Positions 1 through 7,263 of a DNA stretch of 22,724 nt are shown piece by piece. This stretch comes from Bacillota bacterium (GTDB lineage: Bacteria; Bacillota; Limnochordia; Limnochordales; ZCTH02-B6): NCBI GenBank assembly GCA_017578085.1, contig PKQR01000019.1, positions 1 through 22,724 on the forward strand, in the 5' to 3' direction. Under the pieces are notes generated by a model. The model was not told the DNA's origin, made no database searches, and saw only the letters and a program-made list of their open reading frames with translations. Position 1 is the first letter of the stretch. The number at the start of each line of letters is the position of its first letter. The position numbers and the translations under genes are program-made.

Positions 1-62
1 TGGGCCGCCCCGAAAAAGACCAGGGCCGCCAGCACCAGGAGGACGATCAAGCCTAAGGGCAC
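1..62 (-). CDS. Small membrane protein, N-terminus only (TatA-like?)
   Basis: Only the first 20 codons lie in the window. A GTG start at 62-60 follows a good Shine-Dalgarno sequence (GGAAGGAG, 9 nt upstream). The visible peptide is one hydrophobic helix, MPLGLIVLLVLAALVFFGAA. A short N-terminal helix ending in FFGAA is compatible with TatA/TatE twin-arginine translocase subunits, whose helix usually ends in FG followed by a KLPEL-like hinge, but the hinge lies outside the window. It could equally be another small single-pass membrane protein. The gene begins after the rpsA terminator, so it probably belongs to a separate transcription unit. Confidence 0.45.
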   Translation of the reverse strand, partial: MPLGLIVLLVLAALVFFGAA

Positions 63-123
63 GGCCGCTCACTCCTTCCGGCGGCTAGCGTGCCCCTGCC
101 TCTCCCGGGCAATACGTGCGCGA

Positions 124-154
124 AAAGGCCCGCTGCCTAAGACAGCGGGCCTTT
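124..154 (-). terminator. Intrinsic terminator after rpsA
   Basis: A perfect 12-bp inverted repeat (AAAGGCCCGCTG at 124-135 and its complement at 143-154) encloses a 7-nt loop. Read on the minus strand it ends in TTTT. It lies 45 nt beyond the rpsA stop codon and probably ends the long aromatic/cmk/plsC/rpsA transcript. Confidence 0.9.
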
Positions 155-199
155 CATTCGCGTCCTTTTACGCGTCCTTTTGCCGCCACAGCGCTGGCG

Positions 200-1456
200 C
201 TATGCGCCGGCTTCGCGCCCGGTGCGCTCCAGGAGCTCGCCCAAGCCTCCCACCACGTCGCCGATGGTGACGCTCTCCGGCCCGGGATCCGAGTAGGAGA
301 CCGGCGCCTCTTCCTCCTTCGGCTTGGTCTCCTTGGGCTGGGCGGCGCGGATGCTGAGGCCGATGCGCCGCGCCGAGGGATCGAGATTGACGATTTTTGC
401 CTTCACCCGCTGACCCGGCTGGACAACCTCCGACGGATTCTCCACTCGCCGGTCGGCCAGCTGTGAAATGTGCACGAGCCCTTCGATGCCGTCTTCGAGC
501 TTCACAAAGGCGCCGAAGTCGACGATGCGGGTGACCTCGCCTTCGACGATCTGGCCCACGGCGTACCGGTCCGCCACCGTGCTCCAAGGATCCGGCAGCG
601 TCTCCTTGAGGCTCAGGGAGATGCGTTCCCGCTCCCGGTCGATGCCCAGGATTTTGACCTTGATCTCCTGCCCTTCATGGAGGACATCCTGGGGATGGCG
701 CACCCGGCTCCACGCCATCTCGGACACGTGCAGCAGCCCTTCGACCCCGCCGCCGATATCCACAAACGCGCCGAAGTCCGTGAGCCGGCGCACGATGCCG
801 CTCACCACCTGCCCTTCCTGGAGCTGGGAGAAGGCTCTCTCCTTGGCGCGGGCCAGTTCCTCCTCCAGCAGCTCTTTCCTGGACAGCACCACGTTGCGCT
901 TCTGCCGGTCCAGCTCCAAGATGCGGAAACGCAGCCGTTGGCCGACGTACTGCTCCAGGTTGTCAACGAAGGTGCGGTCCACGTGGGAAGCCGGCACGAA
1001 GCCGCGCACGCCGAGATCCACCAGCAACCCGCCCTTGACCCGGGCGGTCACCTCGGCCTCCACGGGCTCGCCGGCCTCAAACTTGGCCGTGAGCTGTTCC
1101 CAGGCCTGGCGCTCGTCGGCGCGGCGCTTGGAGAGCACAACGGTGCCCTCCCCTTCGTCAATCCGGAGGACCTGGACGGCGATGTTGTCATCGACCCGCA
1201 GGACATCAGCCGGCGTCTGCCCGGGGCGCAGGCCCAGTTCGCTGGCGGGAATCCGCCCTTCCGTCTTATAGCCCACGTCCACCAGCACTTCGTCGCTGCC
1301 GACATGGACAACCCGGCCCTCAACGATATCGCCCGGAGAAAGAGGCTTCAGCGTCTCATCGTACTGCTTGACGGCATCGGTTTCGGGCGCCGCCTGGCCG
1401 TTGTCCGGGGCCTTCGTGGGCTGCTCATGACGCTTGTCTTCCGGGAAGTCGGTCAT
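200..1456 (-). CDS. rpsA: 30S ribosomal protein S1 (four S1 domains)
   Basis: A 418-aa protein with four S1 RNA-binding OB-fold repeats at roughly residues 41-111, 128-194, 213-284 and 300-370. The last two are the most canonical, with DFGAFV followed by GLLHVSEM or GLVHISQL. Proteins of this shape are the Firmicutes S1 / YpfD type, shorter than the six-domain proteobacterial S1; they bind mRNA at the ribosome. The C-terminal 48 residues are charged and then end in a non-S1 tail. I chose ATG 1456 because AGGGGGATGG lies upstream, whereas the in-frame TTG at 1489 has no ribosome binding site. The gene sits 170 nt after plsC and is followed by a strong terminator. In many clostridia ispH precedes or is fused to this gene; here it is absent. 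Confidence 0.93.
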   Translation of the reverse strand: MTDFPEDKRHEQPTKAPDNGQAAPETDAVKQYDETLKPLSPGDIVEGRVVHVGSDEVLVDVGYKTEGRIPASELGLRPGQTPADVLRVDDNIAVQVLRIDEGEGTVVLSKRRADERQAWEQLTAKFEAGEPVEAEVTARVKGGLLVDLGVRGFVPASHVDRTFVDNLEQYVGQRLRFRILELDRQKRNVVLSRKELLEEELARAKERAFSQLQEGQVVSGIVRRLTDFGAFVDIGGGVEGLLHVSEMAWSRVRHPQDVLHEGQEIKVKILGIDRERERISLSLKETLPDPWSTVADRYAVGQIVEGEVTRIVDFGAFVKLEDGIEGLVHISQLADRRVENPSEVVQPGQRVKAKIVNLDPSARRIGLSIRAAQPKETKPKEEEAPVSYSDPGPESVTIGDVVGGLGELLERTGREAGA

Positions 1457-1626
1457 ACGCTTTCCATCCCCCTGATCCACCATCAACAAGAAAGGGTAGA
1501 ACCCCTGACTACTTCGGTCCTAAGAACAAAATCCCTGCTGAAAATTAGCCTTGTTTCCTGGCGTTGCTCTCTTTTTAGACCTCTTTCCCTCCCGCTGCGT
1601 AGCCTTTCCGGGCAGCGGAACCGTTA
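1457..1626 (-). other. rpsA leader / plsC-rpsA intergenic region
   Basis: This 170-nt gap is visibly more AT-rich than its surroundings. Just after the plsC stop there is a 7-bp perfect stem (CCGCTGC at 1592-1598 with GCAGCGG at 1612-1618, 13-nt loop) with no T-tract after it on the minus strand, so it does not look like an intrinsic terminator. I found no convincing -35/-10 pair. It may be an untranslated leader of rpsA, or contain a weak promoter. Confidence 0.35.
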
Positions 1627-2280
1627 TCAAAGCTCCCCTCCCGCAGCCGCCGCCCTGGCCCAGCTCCCGCGGTAGGCTGCCGGCAGCAGCGCCGCAATGG
1701 CCCGGTGAATCTCCTGGCTCGCGCCGCGCAGCGTGGTCCGGTCGACGCGGTCCACCGGCGGGAAGCTGATGGGGGGGCCCATCCGGATCGTCACCGGCGT
1801 ACGGCGGGGCCAGCGCCGGGCGCCGGCGTCCAGGGCTTTCTCAAGCCCGATGACGGCCAATGGCACTACAGGGGCCCCCGATTTGAGCGCGATGAGGGCC
1901 GCACCGCTGTGGATATCCTTGAGCTCCCCGGTTTCGCTGCGGGTCCCTTCCGGATAGATTCCTAGCACTTCCCCTGCGGCCAAGATGTCCAGGGCCCACC
2001 GGATGGCCTGCCGGTCCGGCTGCCCGCGCCTCACCGGGAACGCGTGCACCCGGGGCAAGATCCAGGCCAAGATGCGGTTTTCAAACAGCTCGTGCTTGGC
2101 CATGAAGTGGACGGTACGGGGAAGCGCCGACCCGATGACGAGAGGGTCTAGGTAGTTGACATGGTTGGCGGCGACGATGGCCGGGCCCGTCCTGGGCAGG
2201 TGGTGGAACCCTTCCAGCCGCCAGTGGAAGTACCAGCCGAATAGAGGCCGCAGCACGGACTTGGCTACTCGGTACAGCAC
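1627..2280 (-). CDS. plsC: 1-acyl-sn-glycerol-3-phosphate acyltransferase
   Basis: A 217-aa membrane-associated acyltransferase that converts lysophosphatidic acid to phosphatidic acid in phospholipid synthesis. The catalytic HX4D motif is seen as NHVNYLDP (His40, Asp45), and the acceptor-phosphate-binding motif as YPEGTRS (Glu111 to Ser115); FPVRRG near residue 81 is the family's middle block. The N-terminus is a short amphipathic/hydrophobic stretch. The start is GTG 2280, 8 nt after AAGGAGG; this Shine-Dalgarno lies inside the end of cmk and the two genes overlap by 16 nt, indicating translational coupling. The cmk-plsC pairing is common in Firmicutes. An upstream in-frame ATG at 2340 would lie further inside cmk and lacks the good binding site. 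Confidence 0.93.
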   Translation of the reverse strand: MLYRVAKSVLRPLFGWYFHWRLEGFHHLPRTGPAIVAANHVNYLDPLVIGSALPRTVHFMAKHELFENRILAWILPRVHAFPVRRGQPDRQAIRWALDILAAGEVLGIYPEGTRSETGELKDIHSGAALIALKSGAPVVPLAVIGLEKALDAGARRWPRRTPVTIRMGPPISFPPVDRVDRTTLRGASQEIHRAIAALLPAAYRGSWARAAAAGGEL

Positions 2281-2954
2281 TCCTTTAGCCTCCTTCGGCA
2301 CAGGCGCAGCACGTGGGTGACCACCTGCTCCACCGTCCAATCGGTGGTATCGATGACCACCGCATCCTCGGCGATACGCAAGGGGGACACCGCGCGGCCC
2401 GAGTCGAGCCGGTCCCGCTCCTCCAGGTTCCTGCGAATCTCTTCCAGGTCCGAATCGTGTCCGAGGGCCCGCGTTTCGAGGTAACGACGCCGGGCACGCT
2501 CATCCAGTGAGGCGGTGAGGAAAATCTTGAGATCCGCGTTGGGAAGAACGACGGTGCCGATGTCGCGCCCGTCCATCACGACGCCTCCCGCGCCCGCCAG
2601 CCGCCGCTGCTGCGTGACCAGGTGCTGGCGCACCTCGGGGATGGCCGCCACCTGGGAAACCGCATTGGAAACGGCGAGGGTGCGGATCTCGTCCGTCACC
2701 TCCTCGCCGTTGAGAAACACCCGGTTTCCGTTGGGTCCTGGCTGAAGGTCGACCCGGCAGCGCTCCACGACGGACGTCACCGCTGCCGCGTCTTCCACCG
2801 GCACCCCCGCCCGCAGCACCGCCAAGGTCAGTGCGCGGTACATGGCGCCTGTGTCGATATAAAGATAGCCTAAAGCCTCCGCCACCTTGCGGGCGACGGT
2901 GCTCTTGCCCGCACCCGCCGGCCCGTCGATGGCGATTACCAGCTGCTTCTCCAA
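2265..2954 (-). CDS. cmk: Cytidylate kinase
   Basis: A 229-aa P-loop kinase that phosphorylates CMP and dCMP to the diphosphates, recycling pyrimidine nucleotides. The Walker A loop GPAGAGKS is at residues 11-18, followed by the family signature YIDTGAMYRA, VMDGRDIGTVV (CMP-binding) and the LID-region arginines (DERARRRY). The start is TTG 2954, giving MEKQLVIAIDGPAG, the usual beginning of this family; GGAG lies 11 nt upstream. The reading frame stays open far upstream, but that portion overlaps tyrA and does not resemble Cmk. The gene begins 14 nt after the tyrA stop and its end overlaps plsC. Confidence 0.95.
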   Translation of the reverse strand: MEKQLVIAIDGPAGAGKSTVARKVAEALGYLYIDTGAMYRALTLAVLRAGVPVEDAAAVTSVVERCRVDLQPGPNGNRVFLNGEEVTDEIRTLAVSNAVSQVAAIPEVRQHLVTQQRRLAGAGGVVMDGRDIGTVVLPNADLKIFLTASLDERARRRYLETRALGHDSDLEEIRRNLEERDRLDSGRAVSPLRIAEDAVVIDTTDWTVEQVVTHVLRLCRRRLKECCTE

Positions 2955-2968
2955 ATCGCTTGCGACTC

Positions 2969-4066
2969 CTATCCCCTGCGGCGCGCCTGGAAACCCCGCT
3001 GCTCGAGCTCCTCCAGGGCCTGCTCCAAGTCGTCGTCGGTGGCAAAGGCGAGACGCAGGGTGCCGCCCTCGCCCTCCCTGACCCGCAGGATCTCGATATC
3101 CTTTATATTGATCCCCTTCGCCGCGATGCACCCGGTCACCTCGTGGATCGCGCCCGGCCGATCGACCAAGTGCACCACGAGCTCGCGCATGGGGCTGAGG
3201 ATGCCTTTCCGGTGCCGGGGCAGCTGCTCCCGCACCGCGCGCGCCTCGGCCATGTGCTGCATGAGGGCGTCGCCGTCCCCGCTCTCCACGGCGCGGCGGG
3301 CCGCCTCCAGGGCGTCGCGGAAGAGATCGATCATCTCCAGGATCGGCCCGCGGTTGGTCAGGCAGATGTCCCGCCACATGACGGGATCGCCCGACGCGAC
3401 CCGGGTCGTGTCCCGGAAACCGCCGGCAGCTAGGGCCAGCAGATGCGGATCACGAGCGGCCGCCTGCGCCACGGCCAGCACCAGGGCAGTCGCCACCAGA
3501 TGGGGCAGATGGCTGACCGCGGCCACGGCCCGGTCGTGCTGTTCCGCGTCCAGGATCAAGGGCTGGGCCCCGACCGCCTCCACCATCGCCAGCACCCGGG
3601 AGAGCCCCGGCTGGTCGGGGCGCAGAGGCGTCACGATGTAGACCGCGTTTTGGTAAAGGTAAGGATCCGCGGCCTCCAGGCCCGTGCGTTCCGACCCACA
3701 CATGGGATGGCCGCCCACGTACTCGACCCCCGGCGGCAAAAGCGGCGGCACCGTGCGGCACAGCTCGGCCTTGGTGCTGCCCACGTCGGTCACCACGGTG
3801 CCGGGAGCCAGGGCAGGGGCCGCTTCGGCCACCAGGTCGGGAATGGCGCGCACCGGCGTCGCGAAAACGACCACGTCCGCCCCCTGTACCCCTTCCCGCA
3901 GATCCGTGGTGCCCCCGTGCACCGCGCCCAGGGCGACGGCTTCCGCCACCGTGTCGGCCCGGCGGGCGATCCCCCAGACGCGGTCGATGCCCGGCGCCCG
4001 GCACAAGGCCATCCCCAGGGACCCGCCCATCAGCCCAAGCCCTACGATGGCCACCGAAAAGCCCAC
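2969..4066 (-). CDS. tyrA: Prephenate dehydrogenase with ACT domain
   Basis: A 365-aa NAD(P)-dependent oxidative decarboxylase that turns prephenate into 4-hydroxyphenylpyruvate, the committed step to tyrosine. The Rossmann motif GLGLMG is at residues 9-14, DVGSTK and HPMCGSERTG form the substrate/nucleotide-site blocks, and HDRAVAAVSHLPH contains conserved active-region histidines. The last 70 or so residues form an ACT domain (VDRPGAIHEVTGCIAAKGINI), usual for Firmicutes TyrA and likely to bind tyrosine as feedback inhibitor. The GTG start at 4066 lies 1 nt after the aroF stop, so translation is probably coupled. With the AroH-HisC fusion and AroF upstream it completes a tyrosine branch. 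Confidence 0.95.
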   Translation of the reverse strand: MGFSVAIVGLGLMGGSLGMALCRAPGIDRVWGIARRADTVAEAVALGAVHGGTTDLREGVQGADVVVFATPVRAIPDLVAEAAPALAPGTVVTDVGSTKAELCRTVPPLLPPGVEYVGGHPMCGSERTGLEAADPYLYQNAVYIVTPLRPDQPGLSRVLAMVEAVGAQPLILDAEQHDRAVAAVSHLPHLVATALVLAVAQAAARDPHLLALAAGGFRDTTRVASGDPVMWRDICLTNRGPILEMIDLFRDALEAARRAVESGDGDALMQHMAEARAVREQLPRHRKGILSPMRELVVHLVDRPGAIHEVTGCIAAKGINIKDIEILRVREGEGGTLRLAFATDDDLEQALEELEQRGFQARRRG

Positions 4067-4067
4067 A

Positions 4068-5096
4068 TCAAGCCATCGCCGGCGTTAACTGGCGTCCCAG
4101 CACCGCCGCGATGGCGCTCACCTCCTGCATCAGCTCGCGGAACTTCTCGGGCTTCAGCGACTGCTGCCCGTCGGAGACAGCCTCCTCCGGCCGCGGGTGC
4201 ACCTCAACAATAAGCCCGTCGGCGCCTGCCGCCACCGCCGCCCGCGCCATGGGAATGACGTACGGCCACTTGCCCGTCCCGTGGGACGGGTCGACGATGA
4301 TGGGCAGGTGGCTCAAGTGCTTGACCACGGGCACCGCGTTGAGGTCGAGGGTGTTGCGGGTCGCGGTTTCAAACGTCCGGATGCCCCGCTCGCACAAGAT
4401 AACATTGTGGTTGCCCGCGCTCATGATGTACTCCGCTGCCATCAGCCATTCTTCGATGGTGGCCGCCAGCCCGCGCTTGAGCAGGACCGGCTTGTTGGTG
4501 CGCCCTACTTCGCGCAGCAGGGGGAAGTTTTGCATGTTCCGGGCACCGATCTGCAGGACGTCGGCGTAGGAGGCCACCAACTCCACGTCCTGCGGATTCA
4601 TGACCTCCGTGACGACGGGCAGCCCCGTGCGCTCCCGGGCCAAGGCCAAGAGCTTGAGGCCCTCCTCGGCCAGTCCCTGGAAGGAGTAGGGCGACGTGCG
4701 GGGTTTGAAGGCGCCGCCCCGGAGCATGGTCGCACCGGCTTCCTTGACCGCTTCGGCGACGGTCAAGATCTGCTCTTCGCTCTCCACCGCGCACGGGCCG
4801 GCGATGACCGTCAGCGTATCGGGGCCCACCCGCACGGGCCCGACGGACACGACCGACGGCTCGGGATGAAACTCACGCCCGGCCAGCTTGTAGGGCTGGA
4901 GGATGTGGACGATTTTTTCCACTCCCTCCATCGCCTCGATCTGTTGCACCCGCTCGGGCTTCTTGTCGCCGATGGCTCCGATCACCGTGCGCTCCACACC
5001 CCGGGACAGGTGGACCGAAAAGCCCAACTCCCGCAGGCGTTCCATGACTCGCTGGATGTCGTCTTCGCTGGCTCCTTTGCGCATTACCACGATCAT
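4068..5096 (-). CDS. aroF: 3-deoxy-7-phosphoheptulonate synthase (type I-beta)
   Basis: A 342-aa DAHP synthase joining phosphoenolpyruvate and erythrose 4-phosphate, the first step of the shikimate pathway. Residues 1-68 form the ferredoxin-like regulatory domain found in Thermotoga-type enzymes, which in characterised relatives senses tyrosine or phenylalanine. The catalytic barrel shows GPCAVES (metal-ligand Cys102), RGGAFKPRTSPYSFQG, QIGARNMQNF, LLKRGL, CERGIRTF and IVDPSHGTG. The ATG start at 5096 overlaps the TGA stop of the upstream fusion gene (ATGA). An N-terminal regulatory domain here and an ACT domain in TyrA imply feedback control at both ends of the branch (inference). Confidence 0.96.
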   Translation of the reverse strand: MIVVMRKGASEDDIQRVMERLRELGFSVHLSRGVERTVIGAIGDKKPERVQQIEAMEGVEKIVHILQPYKLAGREFHPEPSVVSVGPVRVGPDTLTVIAGPCAVESEEQILTVAEAVKEAGATMLRGGAFKPRTSPYSFQGLAEEGLKLLALARERTGLPVVTEVMNPQDVELVASYADVLQIGARNMQNFPLLREVGRTNKPVLLKRGLAATIEEWLMAAEYIMSAGNHNVILCERGIRTFETATRNTLDLNAVPVVKHLSHLPIIVDPSHGTGKWPYVIPMARAAVAAGADGLIVEVHPRPEEAVSDGQQSLKPEKFRELMQEVSAIAAVLGRQLTPAMA

Positions 5097-6628
5097 TGCG
5101 GCAACTCCTCCTTCCCAGCCCCCTGGCCCTTGGGCACCGGCTGGCTAAGCACCGCGGCCAAGGCCGCAAAGAACCGCTCGTTTTGCTCTTGCGTGCCGAT
5201 GGTGACCCGCAGGTGGGTCGGTAGGCCGAAGGCTGCCCCTGCCCGCACGATGACGCCGTGACGCAAGAGCTCCTGGAACACCGCCCGGCTGTCGCGGCCG
5301 ACGTCGATCAGGATAAAGTTGGCCTCCGTCGGCACGTACTTTAGCCCCAGCTCCTCTAGGCGCCGGTAGAAATACCGCTTCCCCTCCTGGTTGACCCGCC
5401 GGCTCTCGCTCACGTGCTCTTCGTCCGACAAGGCCGCGAGGGCGGCGATCTGCGCCAGGGCGTTGGTCTGGAAGGGCTCCTGCACTCGCTTTAGCGCGGC
5501 GATGACGGGCGCCGGCCCCATACAGTAGCCCACCCGCAGGGCCGCGAGGCCGTAAATTTTAGAAAAGGTACGCAGGACGAGCACGTTGTGACCCTGGTCA
5601 TCGACCCACCGCCGCCCCTGCACGGTGTCCGGGTTCTCGACATACTCCTGGTACGCCTCGTCCAGCACGACCAGCACGTGGCGGGGAACCTTGGCCATGA
5701 AGGCGGCGAACTCCGCCTCAGTGACGGTCGTGCCCGTCGGGTTGTTGGGATTGCAGATGAAGACCGCCTTGGTTCTCGGCCCGATGGCGGCCGCCATGGC
5801 CTCGAGATCGTGGCGCATATCCTTGAGGGGCACGAGCACTTCCCGCGCGCCCATGAGCCGGGCCGCGAAGGCGTACTGGCTGAATGTCGGGTGGGCGCAG
5901 ACGATCTCGTCCCCGGGCTCGAGGTACGCCTCGGCCAGGAGTTTGATGATCCCGTCCGAGCCGTTGCCTACGAGGAGCTGCTCCACAGGCAGGCCCAGAC
6001 GATGGCTGAGCGCCTCCCGCAACGCCCTAGCCGCGCCGTCCGGGTAAATGTGAAGCTTTTCCAGCGCGTCGCGTACCGCCGCCACGGCCCGGGGCGAAGG
6101 ACCTAGGGGATTTTCGTTGGACGCGAGCTTGATGATGTCCGACAGCCCCAGCTCCCGGCGGACTTCCTCGATGGGTTTCCCAGGCTCATAGGGCTCGATG
6201 CGGGCGATAGCCGGCCGGGGCTGGGGATACGCCGGCGCGGCGCCCGGAACGGCACCGTTGACCTGCAGATCAGGCCGCAGTGCCCGGGCTTCCCGCAAGT
6301 AGACGTGGCGCATTTCCTTTTGGCTCTTGGTGGTGTTGACATGCATCAGCACCCGGATGCAGCGGGGCAGGCTGCCGGGAACGTCGATTTCCCGGGCGCA
6401 CAACAGCGGCACCTGGTGCAGTCCCAACTCCCTTGCCGCCAACGCCGGAAACTGGGCGTCCAGGTCGCCGGTAACGGTGAAGATGATGCTCGCGATGGAT
6501 TCCAAATCGATGTCGTTTTCCGCGAGTAGCGCCTGCACCAACTCCTTGGTGGCGGCGCCGATGGCTTCCGGGGTATTGGCCGAAGCGACGGTCGCCCCCC
6601 GCAGGCCCCGTACAGCCGTTTCTGCCAT
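5093..6628 (-). CDS. aroH-hisC: Chorismate mutase (AroH) / histidinol-phosphate aminotransferase (HisC) fusion
   Basis: A 511-aa two-domain protein. Residues 1-121 are an AroH-type chorismate mutase (chorismate to prephenate): Arg7, Arg66, Cys77, Glu80, Arg89 and Tyr110 correspond to the Bacillus active-site set, within blocks such as REIDVPGSLPRCIRVL. A Pro/Ala-rich linker spans about 122-140. Residues 141-505 are a fold-type I PLP aminotransferase of the HisC family: LASNENPLGPSP, CNPNNPTG (Asn296 region), LDEAYQEY (Asp323, Tyr326) and TFSKIYG with Schiff-base Lys357. HisC homologues can also transaminate aromatic keto acids, and fusion to a mutase beside tyrA and aroF suggests that role here (inference). 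ATG follows AAGGGAAGGGA. The two domains are in one uninterrupted frame. Confidence 0.95.
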   Translation of the reverse strand: MAETAVRGLRGATVASANTPEAIGAATKELVQALLAENDIDLESIASIIFTVTGDLDAQFPALAARELGLHQVPLLCAREIDVPGSLPRCIRVLMHVNTTKSQKEMRHVYLREARALRPDLQVNGAVPGAAPAYPQPRPAIARIEPYEPGKPIEEVRRELGLSDIIKLASNENPLGPSPRAVAAVRDALEKLHIYPDGAARALREALSHRLGLPVEQLLVGNGSDGIIKLLAEAYLEPGDEIVCAHPTFSQYAFAARLMGAREVLVPLKDMRHDLEAMAAAIGPRTKAVFICNPNNPTGTTVTEAEFAAFMAKVPRHVLVVLDEAYQEYVENPDTVQGRRWVDDQGHNVLVLRTFSKIYGLAALRVGYCMGPAPVIAALKRVQEPFQTNALAQIAALAALSDEEHVSESRRVNQEGKRYFYRRLEELGLKYVPTEANFILIDVGRDSRAVFQELLRHGVIVRAGAAFGLPTHLRVTIGTQEQNERFFAALAAVLSQPVPKGQGAGKEELPQ

Positions 6629-6655
6629 GGCGATCCAGTCCCTTCCCTTTGGAAA

Positions 6656-7072
6656 CTAGGAGACGGCCCGGTGGGCCAGGCCGACGGCCACTTCATCCAG
6701 GTGCAAGAGACCAATGCCCATGAAAATCGCGACCGCGACGTGGTCGTCCTTGCGGGCGATGCCGATCTTGCCGCCGACGCTCAAGCCGACGGCCTTAAGC
6801 CCGACCTGCAGCAAGGCCTCATGGGTGGCCCCGGCCACCGCGCCCTCCTCAGCGTGGGTCGGGCTGATGACGCCTTCCCGCTTGGCCGCGACCACTGCCC
6901 GCTCGATGACCCGGCGCACCGAGGCGGTGAAATCGCCCCCGAAATCGACCGCCGTGGCCCGGATGCCGCTGGTGGCAAGGACACGCTTTTGCGCTTGTTC
7001 TTCCCCGTGGTCCTCGCTCAAGGCCATGAGCAGGGCCGCCCGGGCCACCTTGCGGCTTGTGGCTTCGTTCAC
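6656..7072 (-). CDS. HutP-family RNA-binding regulator homologue
   Basis: A 138-aa protein. The C-terminal half (GATHEALLQVGLKAVGLSVGGKIGIA, then VAIFMGIGLLHLDEVAVGLAHRAV, quoted in part) matches the layout of HutP, which in Bacillus binds NAG-repeat RNA with L-histidine and Mg2+ to stop a terminator forming. Aligned by eye to the Bacillus segment SHALYHATMEAL, both metal-ligand histidines are replaced here by glycine (EGAVAGATHEAL), while a late His near the C-terminus is kept. No hut genes are present; the gene instead heads the aromatic operon, 27 nt before the AroH-HisC fusion. The GTG start at 7072 is preceded by GAAGGGCGG. The family call is fairly sure; the ligand and RNA target are unknown. 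Confidence 0.8.
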   Translation of the reverse strand: MNEATSRKVARAALLMALSEDHGEEQAQKRVLATSGIRATAVDFGGDFTASVRRVIERAVVAAKREGVISPTHAEEGAVAGATHEALLQVGLKAVGLSVGGKIGIARKDDHVAVAIFMGIGLLHLDEVAVGLAHRAVS

Positions 7073-7198
7073 GGGCGCATCCGCCCTTCTAGCCCCCGCA
7101 CACGCGCCGGGACCGCCGTGCGTTCCTTAACTCGACGCGGAAAGGATTCCATGGAAGGCCAACCGCGCACCTGCCGTCCTGCCGTCCTGCCAGAGGTT
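7073..7198 (-). promoter_or_regulatory. Leader RNA of the hutP-like/aromatic operon with CAG tandem repeat
   Basis: About 125 nt of untranslated leader separates the predicted transcription start (near 7198) from the GTG of the HutP-like gene. At 7170-7191 the minus strand carries GGCAGGAC twice plus GGCAGG, an 8-nt tandem repeat placing three CAG triplets (7187-7189, 7179-7181, 7171-7173) within the first 30 nt of the RNA. Further on lie a 10-bp palindrome (TTCCATGGAA, 7147-7156) and a small hairpin (GGGCG/CGCCC) directly before the start codon. HutP of Bacillus recognises NAG triplets at regular short spacing (7-nt period), so a binding site is plausible. No T-tract terminator is seen. Confidence 0.5.
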
Positions 7199-7204
7199 GT
7201 GCAC

Positions 7205-7234
7205 ATTTTACCACGGGTACGGGGGAATTGTAAA
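7205..7234 (-). promoter_or_regulatory. Sigma-A-type promoter of the hutP-like/aromatic operon
   Basis: On the minus strand TTTACA (7229-7234) and TAAAAT (7205-7210) are separated by 18 nt, five of six matches each to the -35 and -10 consensus. It sits between the rluB-type gene stop and the HutP-like gene in a locally AT-rich patch, the strongest promoter-like sequence in the window. Confidence 0.75.
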
Positions 7235-7263
7235 CCGGCGGAGCTTAGGAATTGACACCCGGT

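Noticed and set aside
470..1675. A 401-codon open frame on the plus strand opposite rpsA
   Set aside because: Shadow frame of the S1 gene, rich in His, Pro and Leu, with no recognisable domain.
2955..3377. An N-terminal extension of cytidylate kinase along its open frame
   Set aside because: The stretch lies within tyrA in another frame, is Arg/Gly-rich, and Cmk families begin at the TTG-encoded MEKQLVIAIDG.
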